Source of the DNA: Takakia lepidozioides
Lineage: Eukaryota > Streptophyta > Takakiopsida > Takakiales > Takakiaceae
DNA: 64,000 nucleotides
Assembly: GCA_030704615.1 (NCBI GenBank)
Contig: CM060733.1
Location: forward strand, 15,252,001-15,316,000
Direction of reading: 5' to 3'
The notes under the pieces were generated by a model that ran no database searches, was not told where the DNA came from, and saw nothing but the letters and a program-made list of their open reading frames with translations. Both the position numbers and the translations under genes were made by a program. Positions within the stretch are counted from its first letter, which is position 1, and each line of letters begins with the position of its first letter. This document shows positions 9,577-21,679 of this stretch, one piece after another.

Positions 9577-10310
9577 GTGTGCTTCCTAACCTTGCTCCGA
9601 TACCATATTAGAATTAGAACTACACAAATGCTAATTGTTGATAGTGTTAAAAAATTGTGTCTAGGTCATGCTACACAAGTTAGTACATCCAGCAAAAATT
9701 GGTCTGAAAATATTCAAAATATAGATATGATGAACAAATGGTTTTTGTGGAAACAATATGTCAATTTAGTCATGCATGCAAGTGACGATGTTCTATCACA
9801 CATTCATGCATTTAAATTGCTCATAGAACAATTGGCCTCAGTGGGGGTAACTTATACAGATGAAGATAAAGTTCAAACCCTCTTTGGAAGTCTTCCTAAT
9901 TCTTTGATCGTAGTCATGACTCTTGAGAACACAACAAGATTAACCTTTCAGGATGTATCAGCCAAGTTAATTCAAGAAAACATGAGAAGAAGTAAAAATA
10001 AGAATTCCACAGAAATAGAGGATCCACAGCTTTGTGGGTTGGCGGGAGACCCCAATGAAAGGGTCAGTCAATCAAACCTCATGGTGTAGACAATCGCACA
10101 TGTGAGAATTCTATTGTTGGATCTATGAGTTCACAAACTAGATCAAACATTAATCATATCAAACTTGGCCAGAAACTTGGAATCAGATGTAATTACTGCA
10201 AGAAATACAATCATATAAAAAAGAATTGTAGAAAGTATTTGAGGGATCTCAAATTGGGACAAGTCAAAGCTGGTCACCAACAAGGAGGACAAGTCCCATA
10301 AGCTCAACCT
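9577..10310 (+). pseudogene. Ty1/copia-type gag fragment
   Basis: The frame to 10089 resembles a copia gag (UBN2-type) domain. Typical elements are an HIHAFKLLIEQLASVG stretch, a DEDKVQTLFGSLPNS stretch and a following LTFQDVSAKLIQEN. A CCHC zinc knuckle (CNYCKKYNHIKKNC, about 10188-10229) follows in a shifted frame. No protease, integrase or reverse transcriptase follows. Near 9597 the reverse complement resembles a tRNA-Met primer site (TGGTATCGGAGC), probably from a separate relic. Confidence 0.75.
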
Positions 10311-10556
10311 TGGAAATCAAGGGCTTCACCTCCGAGCACTGCAGTTACATGAAAGGTCCAGTGACTTCCCTTCACTGACTATTTACTTTACCATACTTAC
10401 TAACCTACATTGGATTCACTAATCCTTCTAACAGATAACAGCAGCAGATTTGTATGACCAGAGTTTAGAAAGCTCACTCCAACTTTCTTGCCTATCACAT
10501 AAATATACTACCCACATGTGCACTGATGTCTTTGTTCCTATTCACACAACAAATCC

Positions 10557-10630
10557 ACACACTTCTCCACTCTCTAATTCTTGCATATGGTCAACACAGA
10601 AAAATCCTGGGATAGTTTTCACTGCTTGTA
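10557..10630 (+). repeat. 74-bp block shared with the region upstream of the SET gene
   Basis: It matches 34438-34511 with about two differences over 74 bp. At 34 kb the same block lies about 0.5 kb upstream of the SET-domain gene and has a splice-acceptor-like TTCTTGCAG. Here that site reads TTCTTGCAT. It may be part of a mobile unit that carried the SET gene. Confidence 0.85.
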
Positions 10631-10674
10631 AGTCAATAAATGTTTTTTTTTTCTTAGAGAGGAAGGGGAGGAAG

Positions 10675-10958
10675 CAGTGTTTTTATTTCTGGCGAAATTT
10701 CGCACTTTTTCGACCTCAAAAATCAAAATCGAATATTCTGTCGTAAATTCCCTATTTTATCATGGATGAAATCACCAAAATTCTCAAAAACAAATATAAA
10801 TCTTGGATGAATTCGCCTAATATGGATGATATACATGGATGAAAGTACAGACGAGGATGATTCTGTCCAAATTTCAGTGGATGAGCAGAAAATACGGCTA
10901 TTTCCTGCAAAACTCAGTAGCCAGTCCTGTTCTTTTCAAAATTGAAAAAAAAACACTG
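10675..10958 (+). mobile_element. hAT-type MITE, copy 1
   Basis: This 284-bp element starts CAGTGTTTTTATTTC and ends AAAAACACTG. It is flanked by a perfect 8-bp target duplication GGAGGAAG (10667-10674 and 10959-10966). The interior is rich in TGGATGA repeats. It is non-coding and the same family as copies at 13632, 16227 and 33043. Confidence 0.95.
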
Positions 10959-11115
10959 GGAGGAAGCCCTGGAGGGCTTTATATTTTCCTTCAAAACCGA
11001 AAATAATAATAATGATAAGGAAAACTATGGATGATAAGTGTAATTGATGAATAGAAGTTATTGTGACTGCGCTCTTGCTCATCCACGTGTATAAGCGGGA
11101 AAGGATGGATGAGGT

Positions 11116-11552
11116 CATTTTGTTGAGTGTTTTCAGAGTGCAGACTCTGGCTTGCATTCCTTGGTTGCTTTCTTTGTCTACACTTCTCACCCTCATTCCC
11201 AGGGCCCTTTCTCTCGTTGGAGTCTAGCATCGCTTCAGAGGAGAAAGCAAGATTGGTTGCATGAGGGGTGATAGAGCACTTGGCAGTAGCGGAATTGAGT
11301 TGCAGTAGTGGGCAGCTTTGTGGAAGGACTGATTATCTGCAGGTATCTCTATCCATACATTTTGTTGAGTGTTTTCAGAGTGCAGACTCTGGCTTGCATT
11401 CCTTGGTTGCTTTCTTTGTCTACACTTCTCACGCTCATTCCCAGGGCCCTTTCTCTCGTTGGAGTCTAGCATCAGAGGAGAAAGCAAGATTGGTTGCATG
11501 AGGGGTGATAGAGCACTTTGCAGTAGCGGAATTGAGTTGCAGTAGTGGGCAG
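11116..11552 (+). repeat. Tandem duplication, offset 242 bp
   Basis: The block starting CATTTTGTTGAGTG at 11116 repeats at 11358 with almost no differences apart from a 5-base indel after CTAGCATC and single substitutions. The second copy is slightly truncated. It is non-coding as far as can be seen; high identity suggests a recent event. Confidence 0.9.
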
Positions 11553-13623
11553 CCTTTCGAGACGTTATAATTCATCCGCCTCTTGGAGCAGGCTCACTGA
11601 ACCACCTCGAGTGCTTTAATTCTTGGGATATTGATAATTGAGGGATAATGTAATTGTGGCTGTCTCCTTCGCTGACGTACTAATAAGACATATATATAAG
11701 CATCTCCGTCTTTGCGTCCTTCCCAGACTCCACATAATGGAAACAATTTACAATTTGGCAATTCCCACTTTGTCATATCTGCATATGAGTGGCCTCTGAA
11801 ATTTTTCAAGTCTAGTGTTACGACATAAGTAATCCCCAGAACTGAGATGACATTCTGAACAGCATGTTGCTAAACCTGGTGTCCGATGACAGGTCCCCAG
11901 CGGTGCCTGAATTCTCTGCTGTGATTGCAAAATTGCCAAGCTGGCTTAATTCAGATTTTGAATGATAAGTGATCTAACAGCTCTGCATCCTGGATCGGAC
12001 ATGTTTGAGTGGGTATTGCGAAATATTGAAGCTGCGCAATTCATTGTAGCCTTGGTCCTGCCTTGGTCACACTTTGAGCAAACAAGTGTGCTTTACGACT
12101 CAAGGGTGGCTAGTACTGTAGGACCTCTGAAGCTTGCAAATTTGAGTTTATGTACACTTCCTTGTGTAATCAATTGTCTGTGTAGGCAGGTTTCTGCAGC
12201 AAATGTTCATTGGACAGATCTTTCTCTGTCCATGCAGGCTCAAAAAGGGTCTTAAATTTGTGACAGGAATGCTGGATGGAGTCTTTTGAGTTTCTGTGGC
12301 ATGATGCTACACATGTGGCGTCTTGCACCAAGTAGGGACAAAATGGCAGCTAGCAGTTTTAAGAAGATCATTTCTGAACCTCACCCTTGTTCTATCCGTG
12401 CTGTAAAAGTTACAGTTTGTAGTACCACTGGAAAAACTGTGCTAGTGAAAATGTGGGTCTATGTCCTAATTGTTCTGGCGCCCACTGAAGTGATTGTGCA
12501 GGTTATCCATTTCATTGCACGTGCATCAAGCAAGTAAAGCTCAGGGTACTTCCTCAGCCGTGGCATCAAACAGAGCAACATAAGACCATTTGATTCCGCT
12601 TCTCTGCGCTGGCATCTTTCCTCAAGGTCCTCGGTGTGCACAATCCCTCTGTGAACTTAACTTTTCTAGGCTTGAATTCAGTTTTAGTGGGGATAATACC
12701 ACCACATGCTTTGAACCGAGTAGGTGTAGACGGCTCTGGCTGGAGAGTTCGTGTGACTAGGCTTTCCCGTGCCTGCGCTGGCAGCGCCTTGTGGACTGCA
12801 ACCAGCACTGGAAACGAAATGTGTCTGCGACATGACCAGCCCCTTTTCCATCCCTTGATACTGTTGAAGACCGACCAAGAAAGGAGGAATCACAAGAGCG
12901 GCGTATCCAGCTTGCACTCTGCCATCTCCCTCCCGGGTGCACATGGAAGGATTTTTCAAGGATTTTTAGGGTTTCCATAAACTACAAAGCAGGGCTGGAA
13001 ATAGTAAAAGGGAAGTGGATGGCCAGCAAAGAAGGTTCAAGTATCACCGAGAGGCTCAAGGCCGAGGCTATCTTTCCCTTCGTAAATCTTTACGAGATGT
13101 AAGCTCACTCCTTTTCTTTTCAAAATTCTTCACGCGGGGCAAGGCCGTGCGGTGCTTCACTGGTTCATACCTTGCCATACACGTCTCTTTTCCCAAGCTC
13201 CGTGTTACGATCACAAGAACACATTAGAGAGGTTTTGTGGGTGGGCAAGATGGAGCAGGAGATTTGGAGCAGGCTTCTTTTGGAGATAGTGATGGTAGTG
13301 TTGGCCTGGTTGCCGTATCCAAGTCTTGTCCGCTTTAAACTCTATGAAACTACATCTCATTTAGTCATTCTGTCCAACAAGGCTTCTTTCACACTTCCAC
13401 GATGTCTTATTAGCTATTCACCAAGGAGCTTTGAACCATGGAGATACTATATGTAGTACTATTGCCATCTCTACTGAGGAAGGAAGAAAGACATGTGGAA
13501 CAACAAAAATGCTTGAATGCATGAAAATTGAGTGGGGCCATAACGATTTTGAAGTTGGTTTCCCCCAATCCAAGCAAAAGAGGCCCTGGAAATCCATTGC
13601 AGAACTGGTTGGTCTGGGGGAGG
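11553..13623. other. Intergenic; no recognisable gene
   Basis: Several ATG frames of 60-115 codons exist on both strands (for example 11962-12255 and 12636-12980). None has a recognisable domain, and none joins convincingly to another by splice sites. Confidence 0.5.
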
Positions 13624-13631
13624 GACTGGGT

Positions 13632-13635
13632 CAGC

Positions 13636-13667
<32 letters not shown>

Positions 13668-13930
13668 GTGTTCTTTAGTGACGAATCTCGACCTCAAAAA
13701 ATAAAATGGAATATTTTGTCGCAAATTCCTTGTTTTTCGATGGATGAAATCTCCAAATTTTTCCAAATAAAGAAATAAATTATGGATGAATTCGTCAAAT
13801 ATAGATGATAAAAATGGATTAAAATACAGAGATGGATGAATAAAAGTGGATGAACAGAATGTACTGCTATATTTTTGCAAAACTCTGTAGCCACTCGTGC
13901 TGTTTCCCAAATTTCTTAAGAAAAACACTG
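13632..13930 (+). mobile_element. hAT-type MITE, copy 2
   Basis: This 299-bp relative of the 10675 element starts CAGCGTTTA and ends AAAAACACTG. The flanks GACTGGGT (13624-13631) and GGCTGGGT (13931-13938) match at 7 of 8 bases. A (TTA)n microsatellite has expanded near its left end (about 13638-13662). Confidence 0.9.
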
Positions 13931-13938
13931 GGCTGGGT

Positions 13939-14794
13939 TGAGGTCCTTCCTTGGTGAGGACCAGAGGCAGATACCTTACTTAGGAGCTGGGAGCCTGGAG
14001 GACTCAAGTTATCGGAAGGGATACAGTACCTACATACACCAATACAATGTTTTGCAATGTCTCGTCTCCCTCTCTTCATCTAGGTCAATGGACTGATATC
14101 GTCTTATGTCATCCATTCCTTTATTTATCCAGTGTATATAGGGCAGCCGCCTGTCTGCTTGCGTCTCTCTATGTCACTCGTTGCAGCCGTCCACTTCGTT
14201 GGAGCAGGATCCCCTCCTCGGAGTGAAGGTGGTCTGGTGTGGTGGGGCGTGGTGGGCAGGGTGGCGTCGTCGGACCTGATGTGGTTGTTGGTAAAGAGAA
14301 ACGGAAACGGCAATGCCACTATGACAACTTGAACACGTTTAGATACGCAGGTACATGCCAAAGATGTTCGCTTAGAAACTAGTGACATCTGGGTTTCCTG
14401 TTTTGCTGTTCTCCCTAGGATGGATCACCTTGTTGGGTTCCGTAGTCCACTTAAGCGTGTTGGACGAGGGATGTAGGCCCCGTGCAGTGACGAAGAAGGG
14501 GGGATCCGGCTGTATGGCAGGGACTTAGGGTGTCACACTGCTGTCTTTCATGCCTGCATTCAAATGGTGTTTACCTCTCTGTTAGCAGGATTGTGACTGG
14601 AAGTGCTTGTCTGTGGGATTCGTTCTTCTCAAGTCAAAGTGGGGTGGTTCACGTTGGTCTTCCATGGTCGGCGGGTTTCTCCTCTGCCTTTGAAAGACTC
14701 GACATTTAGGGTTCAGTAGGTTTTCAACCTGTATGCTGTGTCTCCCAAGCCGAAAAAGCTGGGGCAATGCAAACCCTAAACGCGGGTTGTATCA
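13939..14794. other. Intergenic; nothing recognised
   Basis: No coding frame with a recognisable domain and no clear repeat was seen on either strand. Confidence 0.5.
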
Positions 14795-14960
14795 GTGTCT
14801 GAAAAATAAAAAAACCGCTTCCAGATAGAGCCCTCCTCCCAACCGTAGGAATACAGTTTTGGTGTGTTCCACCCCCGAGCTCATGCCGGGACTGAACCCA
14901 GCGGCTCCTCGTTCGGGCAGCAACACGCTGCCCAAGGAGCCATGTCCTGAACGGACAGCA
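14795..14960 (-). mobile_element. tRNA-derived SINE (family IV)
   Basis: The minus strand reads GACATGGCTCCTTGGGCAGC (A-box like) followed about 45 bases later by GGGTTCAGTCCCGGC (B box). An unrelated body then ends in a T-rich tract near 14795-14812. The spacing fits a tRNA-derived SINE head and the B box is a good match. Only one copy is in the window, and no target duplication was identified. Confidence 0.55.
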
Positions 14961-15044
14961 TAATAAGTATAATATTTTAATTTATACACATAAAGGAAGC
15001 AGTTATTGATGTTTTCTGTTAATTAATTTTGGTGAGACACGCCT

Positions 15045-15365
15045 AGGACCAAATTATCGGAAAGACTACCTGAATCCATTGGGCAGCTTACGTGGCTGAC
15101 CGCATTGGACCTCAGCAACTGCATGAAATTGCAGAGTTTGCCACGCTCGTTTGGGCAGCTAACAAGTCTGCAAACAGGTGATCTTCAGGGATGTATCAAG
15201 GTTGGATCACTTTCCAGACTTGCCGGAGGAAACAAACTTTTATTCTTAAACAGAGTTAATATTTTCCGGACTTGCAAGAGGAAACCATTTCATGTTAGAG
15301 CAGAGCTGACTTGTGCAGGCACCTCTATGCCTAACAGATACCTGATCCTCTTGAGGCCATCTTAA
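15045..15365 (+). pseudogene. Leucine-rich-repeat fragment of a plant NLR-type gene
   Basis: From 15048 the frame gives LPESIGQLTWLTALDLSNC followed by MKLQSLPRSFGQLTSLQ, two typical LRR units of TIR/CC-NBS-LRR resistance proteins. Similarity fades after about 15215 and the frame stops at 15365. There is no NB-ARC or TIR domain nearby, so this is an orphan fragment. Confidence 0.75.
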
Positions 15366-16218
15366 GAGCTTTGTATCACCTGCTGTGTCTCAAATTACAA
15401 CCAACAACCAAGTTGGATGTTGTGCAGATCATGAGAGAAGGCTGTACTTTAGCTATTCTTAAAGCAGAACATGGTGCACTACATTTCAGGCTGGATAGTC
15501 AAAATAAGATACATTGCAACATTTCACTTTCTCTTTTCTTTGCCTCAAGGTCTGGATATAAGGGTAATGGGCTTGGCTATGAAGAGTCTAACTAGCAAAT
15601 CACTATATTATGGATGCCTTCATTATCAGATATGGCAAAACTACATGTCTGATGTTACTATGCTACCTTCTGTAAGCTGCCCTTTGTCTTCTTCTCTAAT
15701 GATAGGAAGTGTCGAATGAACCTATGGAATCCTCACGACAAAAAGGTACAACATGGCATTGTCGTTTAGACTTAAGTTGTTGTCCCAATAAAAATTGTGA
15801 ATTATGAACTGTAGATTGTATGAATGAAAGACAGGTGCAAGCATCCAAAATATGTGGAAGTTTCGTAATGCAGATTATAACAGTAGGTCCAACATTGAGG
15901 TACACGTGAGATCTTTATCCCCATGTGGCTGCAGAGATAGAAGTCGAACTGTGTTGGGTGGCAATGACCGAGTCCACCAGTGAGGGTTTGCACAATGTTA
16001 TCAGTATGATCTGACTGAAGAAGGGAAGAGAGTGGAAGACCAAGCATGTGCGTTCTGTGATGGTTCATCATCTGCAGGCTTAGAACCTCAAACTTGAGAC
16101 TCACAAGCTTGCAAACCGCACCCATGTATGTGATCAGAAGACTATGATAGCATTCTCATGACCTGCTAGGGGCAGCTCTGTGCGCTCCTGAAAATACTTT
16201 CATTTTCATCAAAATGAT
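15366..16218. other. Intergenic; nothing recognised
   Basis: No domain-bearing frame, repeat boundary or RNA gene could be supported. Confidence 0.5.
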
Positions 16219-16226
16219 GTAGGTGT

Positions 16227-16510
16227 CAGCGTTTTTTTTTTTCGAATTTTCGCCAGATTGCGACCTCGAAAAATAGAAACGAATATTCCGTAGTAAATTC
16301 CACGTTTTTTCATGGATGAAATCGCCAAATTTCTCCAAAAATAAATATTATTATGGATGAATTCTCCAAATATGGATGATATGTATGGATGAAATTACGG
16401 ATGTGGATGATTCTGTCCTAGTTTGAATGGATGAACAGAATATATGCCTAAACTTTGCAAAACTCTGTAGCCACTCGTGCTATTTTCCGAATTTTAAAAA
16501 CAAAACTCTG
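16227..16510 (+). mobile_element. hAT-type MITE, copy 3
   Basis: This 284-bp element starts CAGCGTTTTTTTTTTTC and ends CAAAACTCTG. It has a perfect 8-bp target duplication GTAGGTGT (16219-16226 and 16511-16518). Interior TGGATGA repeats are shared with copies 1, 2 and 4. Confidence 0.95.
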
Positions 16511-16814
16511 GTAGGTGTATAATATATGCATAATTGAATTGAACTGAATTTGAGATGCATAATTGAAAACACTTGTTGTTGTCCTATTTTTTGTACCACA
16601 ATAAAGGGTACAAAAAATAATATAATAACTGCCCAACCAACGATGGTTGTGACGATCTTTGACTTTCATGGACTTAGTTTTCACGATCTTTGACTCTCAC
16701 ACTTACTTTTCACTTTCACTGACTTGGTTTCAGCGATTTGATTGGGTAGGGTAAGGAGCCCCATAACCGTTACCCCTTAACTGCCTATGAACGGCCAGTG
16801 ACCGCTCATGCTTT

Positions 16815-17291
16815 CCACGTGGCAAACAAGTATTCCATAAAAATCCCAAAAGGTGTTCCGGCATAAGGAGGCCTACACTTATACTGGAATATTCTTGCAT
16901 TTTCTATCAAATTTATTTCTCATTAATAAACGGATGAGATGGAATCATGGATCATAAAAAGTAAAGCTTGCTTGGCCCCAAGCGGCGCCAGGTCGGATGA
17001 CAGAAGTGTGGCTTTTGACAGCGTGTAAGGCCAAGTGCACACCTAGGCCTAGTCCTTCGCCTACGTGGCGATCTCGCTGGCGAAATCCACCCACGTCCCC
17101 GGCGAGTCCACGCCCCGGGCCAGCCCGGGTGCCTGCGCCAACTGCATCCATCCAATGGGACACTCATATTTGAGCCCTCAAGCGATGATTCTCATCCGGA
17201 GACGACGGCCTCCCGCGGACCGGCGTCGAGAAGGTGGTGGAAGGGACGAAGAGCGGGAGAAGCGACACGTGAAGTGCATGCGAGCATGCAT
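16815..17291 (+). promoter_or_regulatory. ABRE/G-box and RY motifs upstream of the oleosin gene
   Basis: Within 760 bp upstream of the oleosin ATG there are a G-box ABRE CCACGTGGC (16815-16823), TACGTGGC (17062-17069), CACGTG (17266-17271) and an RY element CATGCAT (17285-17291), with a further CATGC at 17277. ABRE plus RY is the established binding combination for ABI5-type bZIP and ABI3/VP1-type B3 factors. It suggests abscisic-acid and desiccation-linked expression. The motifs are seen; the regulation is inferred. Confidence 0.6.
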
Positions 17292-17574
17292 CGGACGCTC
17301 CGCTGCCAGCGCCCTGTCTGGTCCACGTTGCCGTCTCTCTCCCTCCCATCGCCTTCACATGCTCTGTATACATAACTGTGGGACCCAGACCTCTAACGCT
17401 CACATTTCGACCGCTGGCAACGGGTTTGGGTATTAAGGAAGAGGCGATTGGCTTGTTACTACAGCAATATCTTTGTTGAATTCGCAGGATTGTTCGAGAC
17501 TCTCTCTGTGGTGTTGTAGAGTGCATCCCTCGAAGCGGTTGGGGAAGTAATCCTTGGTAGTGAAGTGAAGGAGG

Positions 17575-19228
17575 ATGGACAGGTCGGAGGAGTTGAAGGA
17601 GCGTGCGCAGGGGGTGTTGCAGCGGGTGCAGCAGAATGCTCCCAACTCGCGTCAGCTGTTGGGGCTGGTGACAATTCTGGCGGCTGGGGGGCTTCTGCTG
17701 TTGATTGGAGGGCTTACACTGACGGGGACTCTGATTAGCGCCGCGCTGATTACTCCCGTGCTTATTTTCTTCAGCCCCATCCTGGTCCCGTTGGCCACTG
17801 TGGCATTCGTTACCATCTCTGGTTTGTTGGCCGCTGGCGCCGCCGCTCTGGCAACACTATCGGTCATTTCATGGATCTACAACTATTTCAAGGGGCGGCA
17901 CCCAATTGGTTCAGATCAGGTGGGTGCAGATTTTGAAATATTTGGTAAATGTTGGAGAGGTGTTTGGATTTAGTTTGTGCGCCTGGTTGACAGTTTCAAG
18001 CGTGTCAGTGTCTGATGGTGAGTTACTGAATGGAAGCCAAGGGTACTGGTGATCAAAACGTGATGTCCAGTAGGTTGGACCACATTTACCAAGAGCTGGT
18101 TTCGCTTGGTTGTAGAAGCGGAATGAGTACAAGGACGATCATGACTTAAATTAAGAAGATGGATGCCAGACTGCTAGTCTAGACTCTATCCTGATAGAGT
18201 TTTCTAAAGGTCTACAGAAATATGATGGTTATGAGCTTCTGGGAGGCTAATTGTTCCTCTCTGCACGACAGCTAGAATCTCGTCTGCCTGTGAGGAGGCG
18301 ACTACATTTTCCATAAACTATTTAACGCTGAACAGGGTTAGCCTACTCGATCTCTTTGCTGGAGCATGGAATTTATCTGAATACACTTTTTGATATTCAT
18401 GCATTTTTGTTTCGGTTGGAGGAGATACGTGGGTAGTTAGTAACCAACTTCGTTGGTCAGTATGTCTAGTCAGTCTCCGTGAGCTCGCTGTTTACGGGGT
18501 GGATTCAATAGGAGAAGCCGTGCTCCTACGTTGTGAAGTGGTGTTCGACGTCCTTCTATCTGTGGAATGAGTAAGTGATCTACATCTAGATTTGAGGAAG
18601 GCTGAAGGATTCGAGGCCCACTAACTCTACACAGTCAAAATGACAGAGGGTGACGGGTCTGTGCTGGTAATCTTGAGTACAAAGTCTCATCATAATTAAT
18701 GCTGCTCGAAAGTTCTGAATCTCACGAGTTCGAAGCCTGGGCATCATTAGTTTTATTGGCCCTGTCCTTACTCAGCTTGTGCCTTGTTATCCAGGGCAAT
18801 TGCTCAGGCTATGATAAATTGTCCACGACAGAACTAGCCTGATCATTGTATGGGAATTATGATTTATCGTTCAATTGGGGTTCAATTTCATACAAATTGG
18901 TATAAGGAAAGTGACTGCCATTATCTGAAGCAGTATAAATTTCTAGCCCAGGGTGCATGTCGTTCGAAGTATGGTCAGGTTGCGGTGCAGGTGACCGTGA
19001 GGCTTTGACCTTTTGAGAAAGGGTGAAATGATGAACTGGAGTCCTTGTTCAATCATTTCAGAGTAAAGCTATGTCGCATTGGAAATTCTGGAACGGACAA
19101 TTTCCTCACGTAAAATCTCTGTTGGTTATGTGTAGGTGGATGCGGCCCGTCAACGCATTGCGGAAACTGCCACCCACCTGAAAGAGAGAGCTGCCAGCCA
19201 GTACGACGGATCTGCACCCGCCGCCTGA
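17575..19228 (+). CDS. Oleosin (oil-body structural protein)
   Basis: Exon 1 is 17575-17919 and exon 2 is 19136-19228; the join is phase 0 with GT (17920) and AG (19134-19135) and gives 145 aa. Oleosins coat lipid droplets and set their size and stability in seeds, spores or pollen. The protein has a short amphipathic N-terminus (residues 1-26), a long uninterrupted hydrophobic hairpin (about 27-105), and the diagnostic proline knot P61-x5-S67-P68-x3-P72 at its turn. A short basic C-terminal amphipathic tail is supplied by exon 2 (DAARQRIAETATHLKERAA). The length is typical of small oleosins. The first ATG in frame is used. The 1.2-kb intron is unusually long for a gene of this size but otherwise unremarkable. 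Upstream ABRE and RY motifs fit desiccation-related control. Confidence in the family is very high. Confidence 0.96.
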
Positions 19229-21679
19229 GCAGTTTTCAGCTGTCATTTGTTTTCCCCTTACATAGGCTCTTACAACATGTATGGTGAAAATAAAGCTTGC
19301 TTGCAAGCAATACTCATATAGGCAGTGCTTGAATAGTTGTCCAGATCCGAAGTACATTGTAGTTCCATGTCGGATTGGGAGGGCCCGTGCCTTTCGATAT
19401 TCCGATGGAAATTTAGAATGCAATGTGTTAGTGTACATGAAGTTGTTTGGTGATGAGCTCTCGTTTCTAGATCCATCGTGAAGATGTAGGATATGTTTTG
19501 CTATGTGTGCAATACTGTTGGCAGTTGAACTGAGGAAACAATCTTCTACCGCTTGTTATACAGGTTTTGAGTGAATGTGAAGTGAACATACCAACAATTT
19601 GGATGCATGTCTTGATGTTACAGTTCCGACTGTATTGATCGCCAGGGAAATAGTAGCAGGGTGTATCCACACTCTTTCGAAAATTTCGTCATCACTGTAT
19701 GCCACATACCTCAGCTCCTAACTACTCCAATACTCCTCTTACTGACTGCAGAGAGAGAAAATTTTACGGCCCACCAAACACTGCGGCGTCCATGACAGAT
19801 CAGTCAAGCAGGTGTAGAGAGTAGAAAAGATATGAGTAATGGTAAGTTCATCATGAATGTGATACTAAGTCTCACATGTGAATTTTCTTCCCTTGGGCCA
19901 TATGCTTGTGCCTAGACAACTTCTACAAACTTGTTCAGAGTTAGGGTATTGTACCCTGAGTAAACATTTGCTTTGAATTAGTGAAATGGTCAGCAAAACT
20001 CGACAGATCTATGGACTCGGAAGTAGCCTGGACCTGTCGAGAGCAAAACCAAAATGATGGGAAAATGCAGAAAATGTAAAACAATAATTTGCAACCGATA
20101 TTTTGTTTTGTTGCTATATTGTTCGAACTATGCTAATCCTAAAGCTACCAGATAACCAGAAATAAGGGCACCACAAGGTAGGGATGCTGCAGATCCTACA
20201 AACATCCAGCGAAGGAGAGACATAGCAACATGGATCTCCTAAAGCAGTGACTGAGAAACAGAGTCAAGAGCTGCCCCTTTTCCTTTTAGGGGCTTCAAAC
20301 GAAAGCTGAGCTTTCGATTTCCCTTTTCTAAAGCTACGCTTGTGATGCGTCCAATTTACTTCAGCCTCCTCAGCTTCCAGAGGTGAAGTCCTTGCACCAA
20401 GTGAGCTGCCAACAGGATGGGAGGCCTTCTTCCCAGAGAGTCCGAAACTCTCCTGCAACACACCTTTTCCCCAAGTGCTGTCGAAGGCAACGAGGAGCTG
20501 GCCGGTTCTCCTGATCCCACATTTGGGAAGAGCTGTCACAACAATCAACCAAGATTTGCGGGCCTCAGACAACATGTCTGAATGAGCCATGAATAGAGCC
20601 TTATGCAAACAGGGCATGCAATTCTGAAACACAACCGAGCATCTAATTTTCCAATTCTGCCACAAATTAATACCTTTGAGGGATTCCCAAACAGGACACT
20701 ATTCAAATTACCGCCAATGAAATATCTCAAAATATAATATTGGAATTTCTTTTCCTTTTGTGTGGGACTAATTACTATGTTATCAATTCATAGTTACTGG
20801 TGTATGGATTGTGCAATTTTTGACATACCATTCATGCAAATAAATATGTATGTATGTATAGGTATATGTATATATTCTTATTATTTATTATTTGTTTTTA
20901 AAGAACAGGGGACAGAGGGTCCCTGGAAATTTTATTGAAGTGGCTTGCTGGGAAGCCAATTACTATTATTCTGAAAAATCCTGCAAAGGCATTTGTTTTA
21001 TTAAAACCAAAAAAACATTAATGCACATGACACTTCAAACAGCACTTCAAAACTTTTACTTCTCAGAAATAAAAACAAGCCTAAAATGGCGATGGGCTCT
21101 CTTGCTTTGGCAAAACATAAGCACAACACACCGATCGCTGGCTTGACACGGTGTAAGGTCAGTTGACCACTTTTCTCCGTTGACTTCAACATGTTGCAAA
21201 CTCTCTCTCTCAGAGAGCCAATGAAGTCCCTACCTCTGCCTTCATGGCTTTCTACCAAGTTATTTTTCCCTGGTTTGTTACCTTCCTATTTTATCAATAA
21301 ATTTAAGAGCCACTGTCCCCTTTCTTTAAAAAATAAAATAAATAAAACAAATCAGGGTTTCCGATCTTAAATTCAAGAACACTGCCAGTCAGGAGCAAAT
21401 GTAAGGGCTGTGTGTTGAGCAATAGGCTCTGTAAATTAAACAAACTAACCCTTATGGTGTCACCTGGGGTTTTATTTTTTTCCCCTCAATTTTTGAAATA
21501 AATCATGAAGCTTTTTCCTTTTCTTTTTATGTTTTTAGAGAAATATTTTCTTTTAAAAAAATAAAAAAAAACAAACTTTACATTACCTGAAAATAAGTTA
21601 CCACACATGTCACTTGATAGCTTTTCACTGCACTGAGAACCTTGACAAGCTTGCTTTAAGAAGAGAGGAGGCCCTAGCT
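19229..21679. other. Intergenic; possible LINE relic, no gene supported
   Basis: A minus-strand frame at 20264-20665 begins with WQNWKIRC and could be a decayed non-LTR reverse-transcriptase tail, but the match is too weak to assert. A TATG-type microsatellite lies at about 20848-20872. Bases 21130-21166 hold a motif (minus strand ACACCGTGTCAAG) that recurs as a tandem array near 27.74 kb. Confidence 0.4.

Noticed and set aside
16945-17163. Arg/Gly-rich minus-strand frames upstream of the oleosin
   Set aside because: They fall in a GC-rich promoter-like segment and have composition expected of non-coding GC-rich DNA.
18690-18760. B-box-like GAGTTCGAAGCCTGG in the oleosin intron
   Set aside because: No matching A box at the right distance and no second copy in the window.
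20264-20665. LINE reverse-transcriptase tail
   Set aside because: Only a weak WxxWKxR-type resemblance; no catalytic motif or poly-A end identified.
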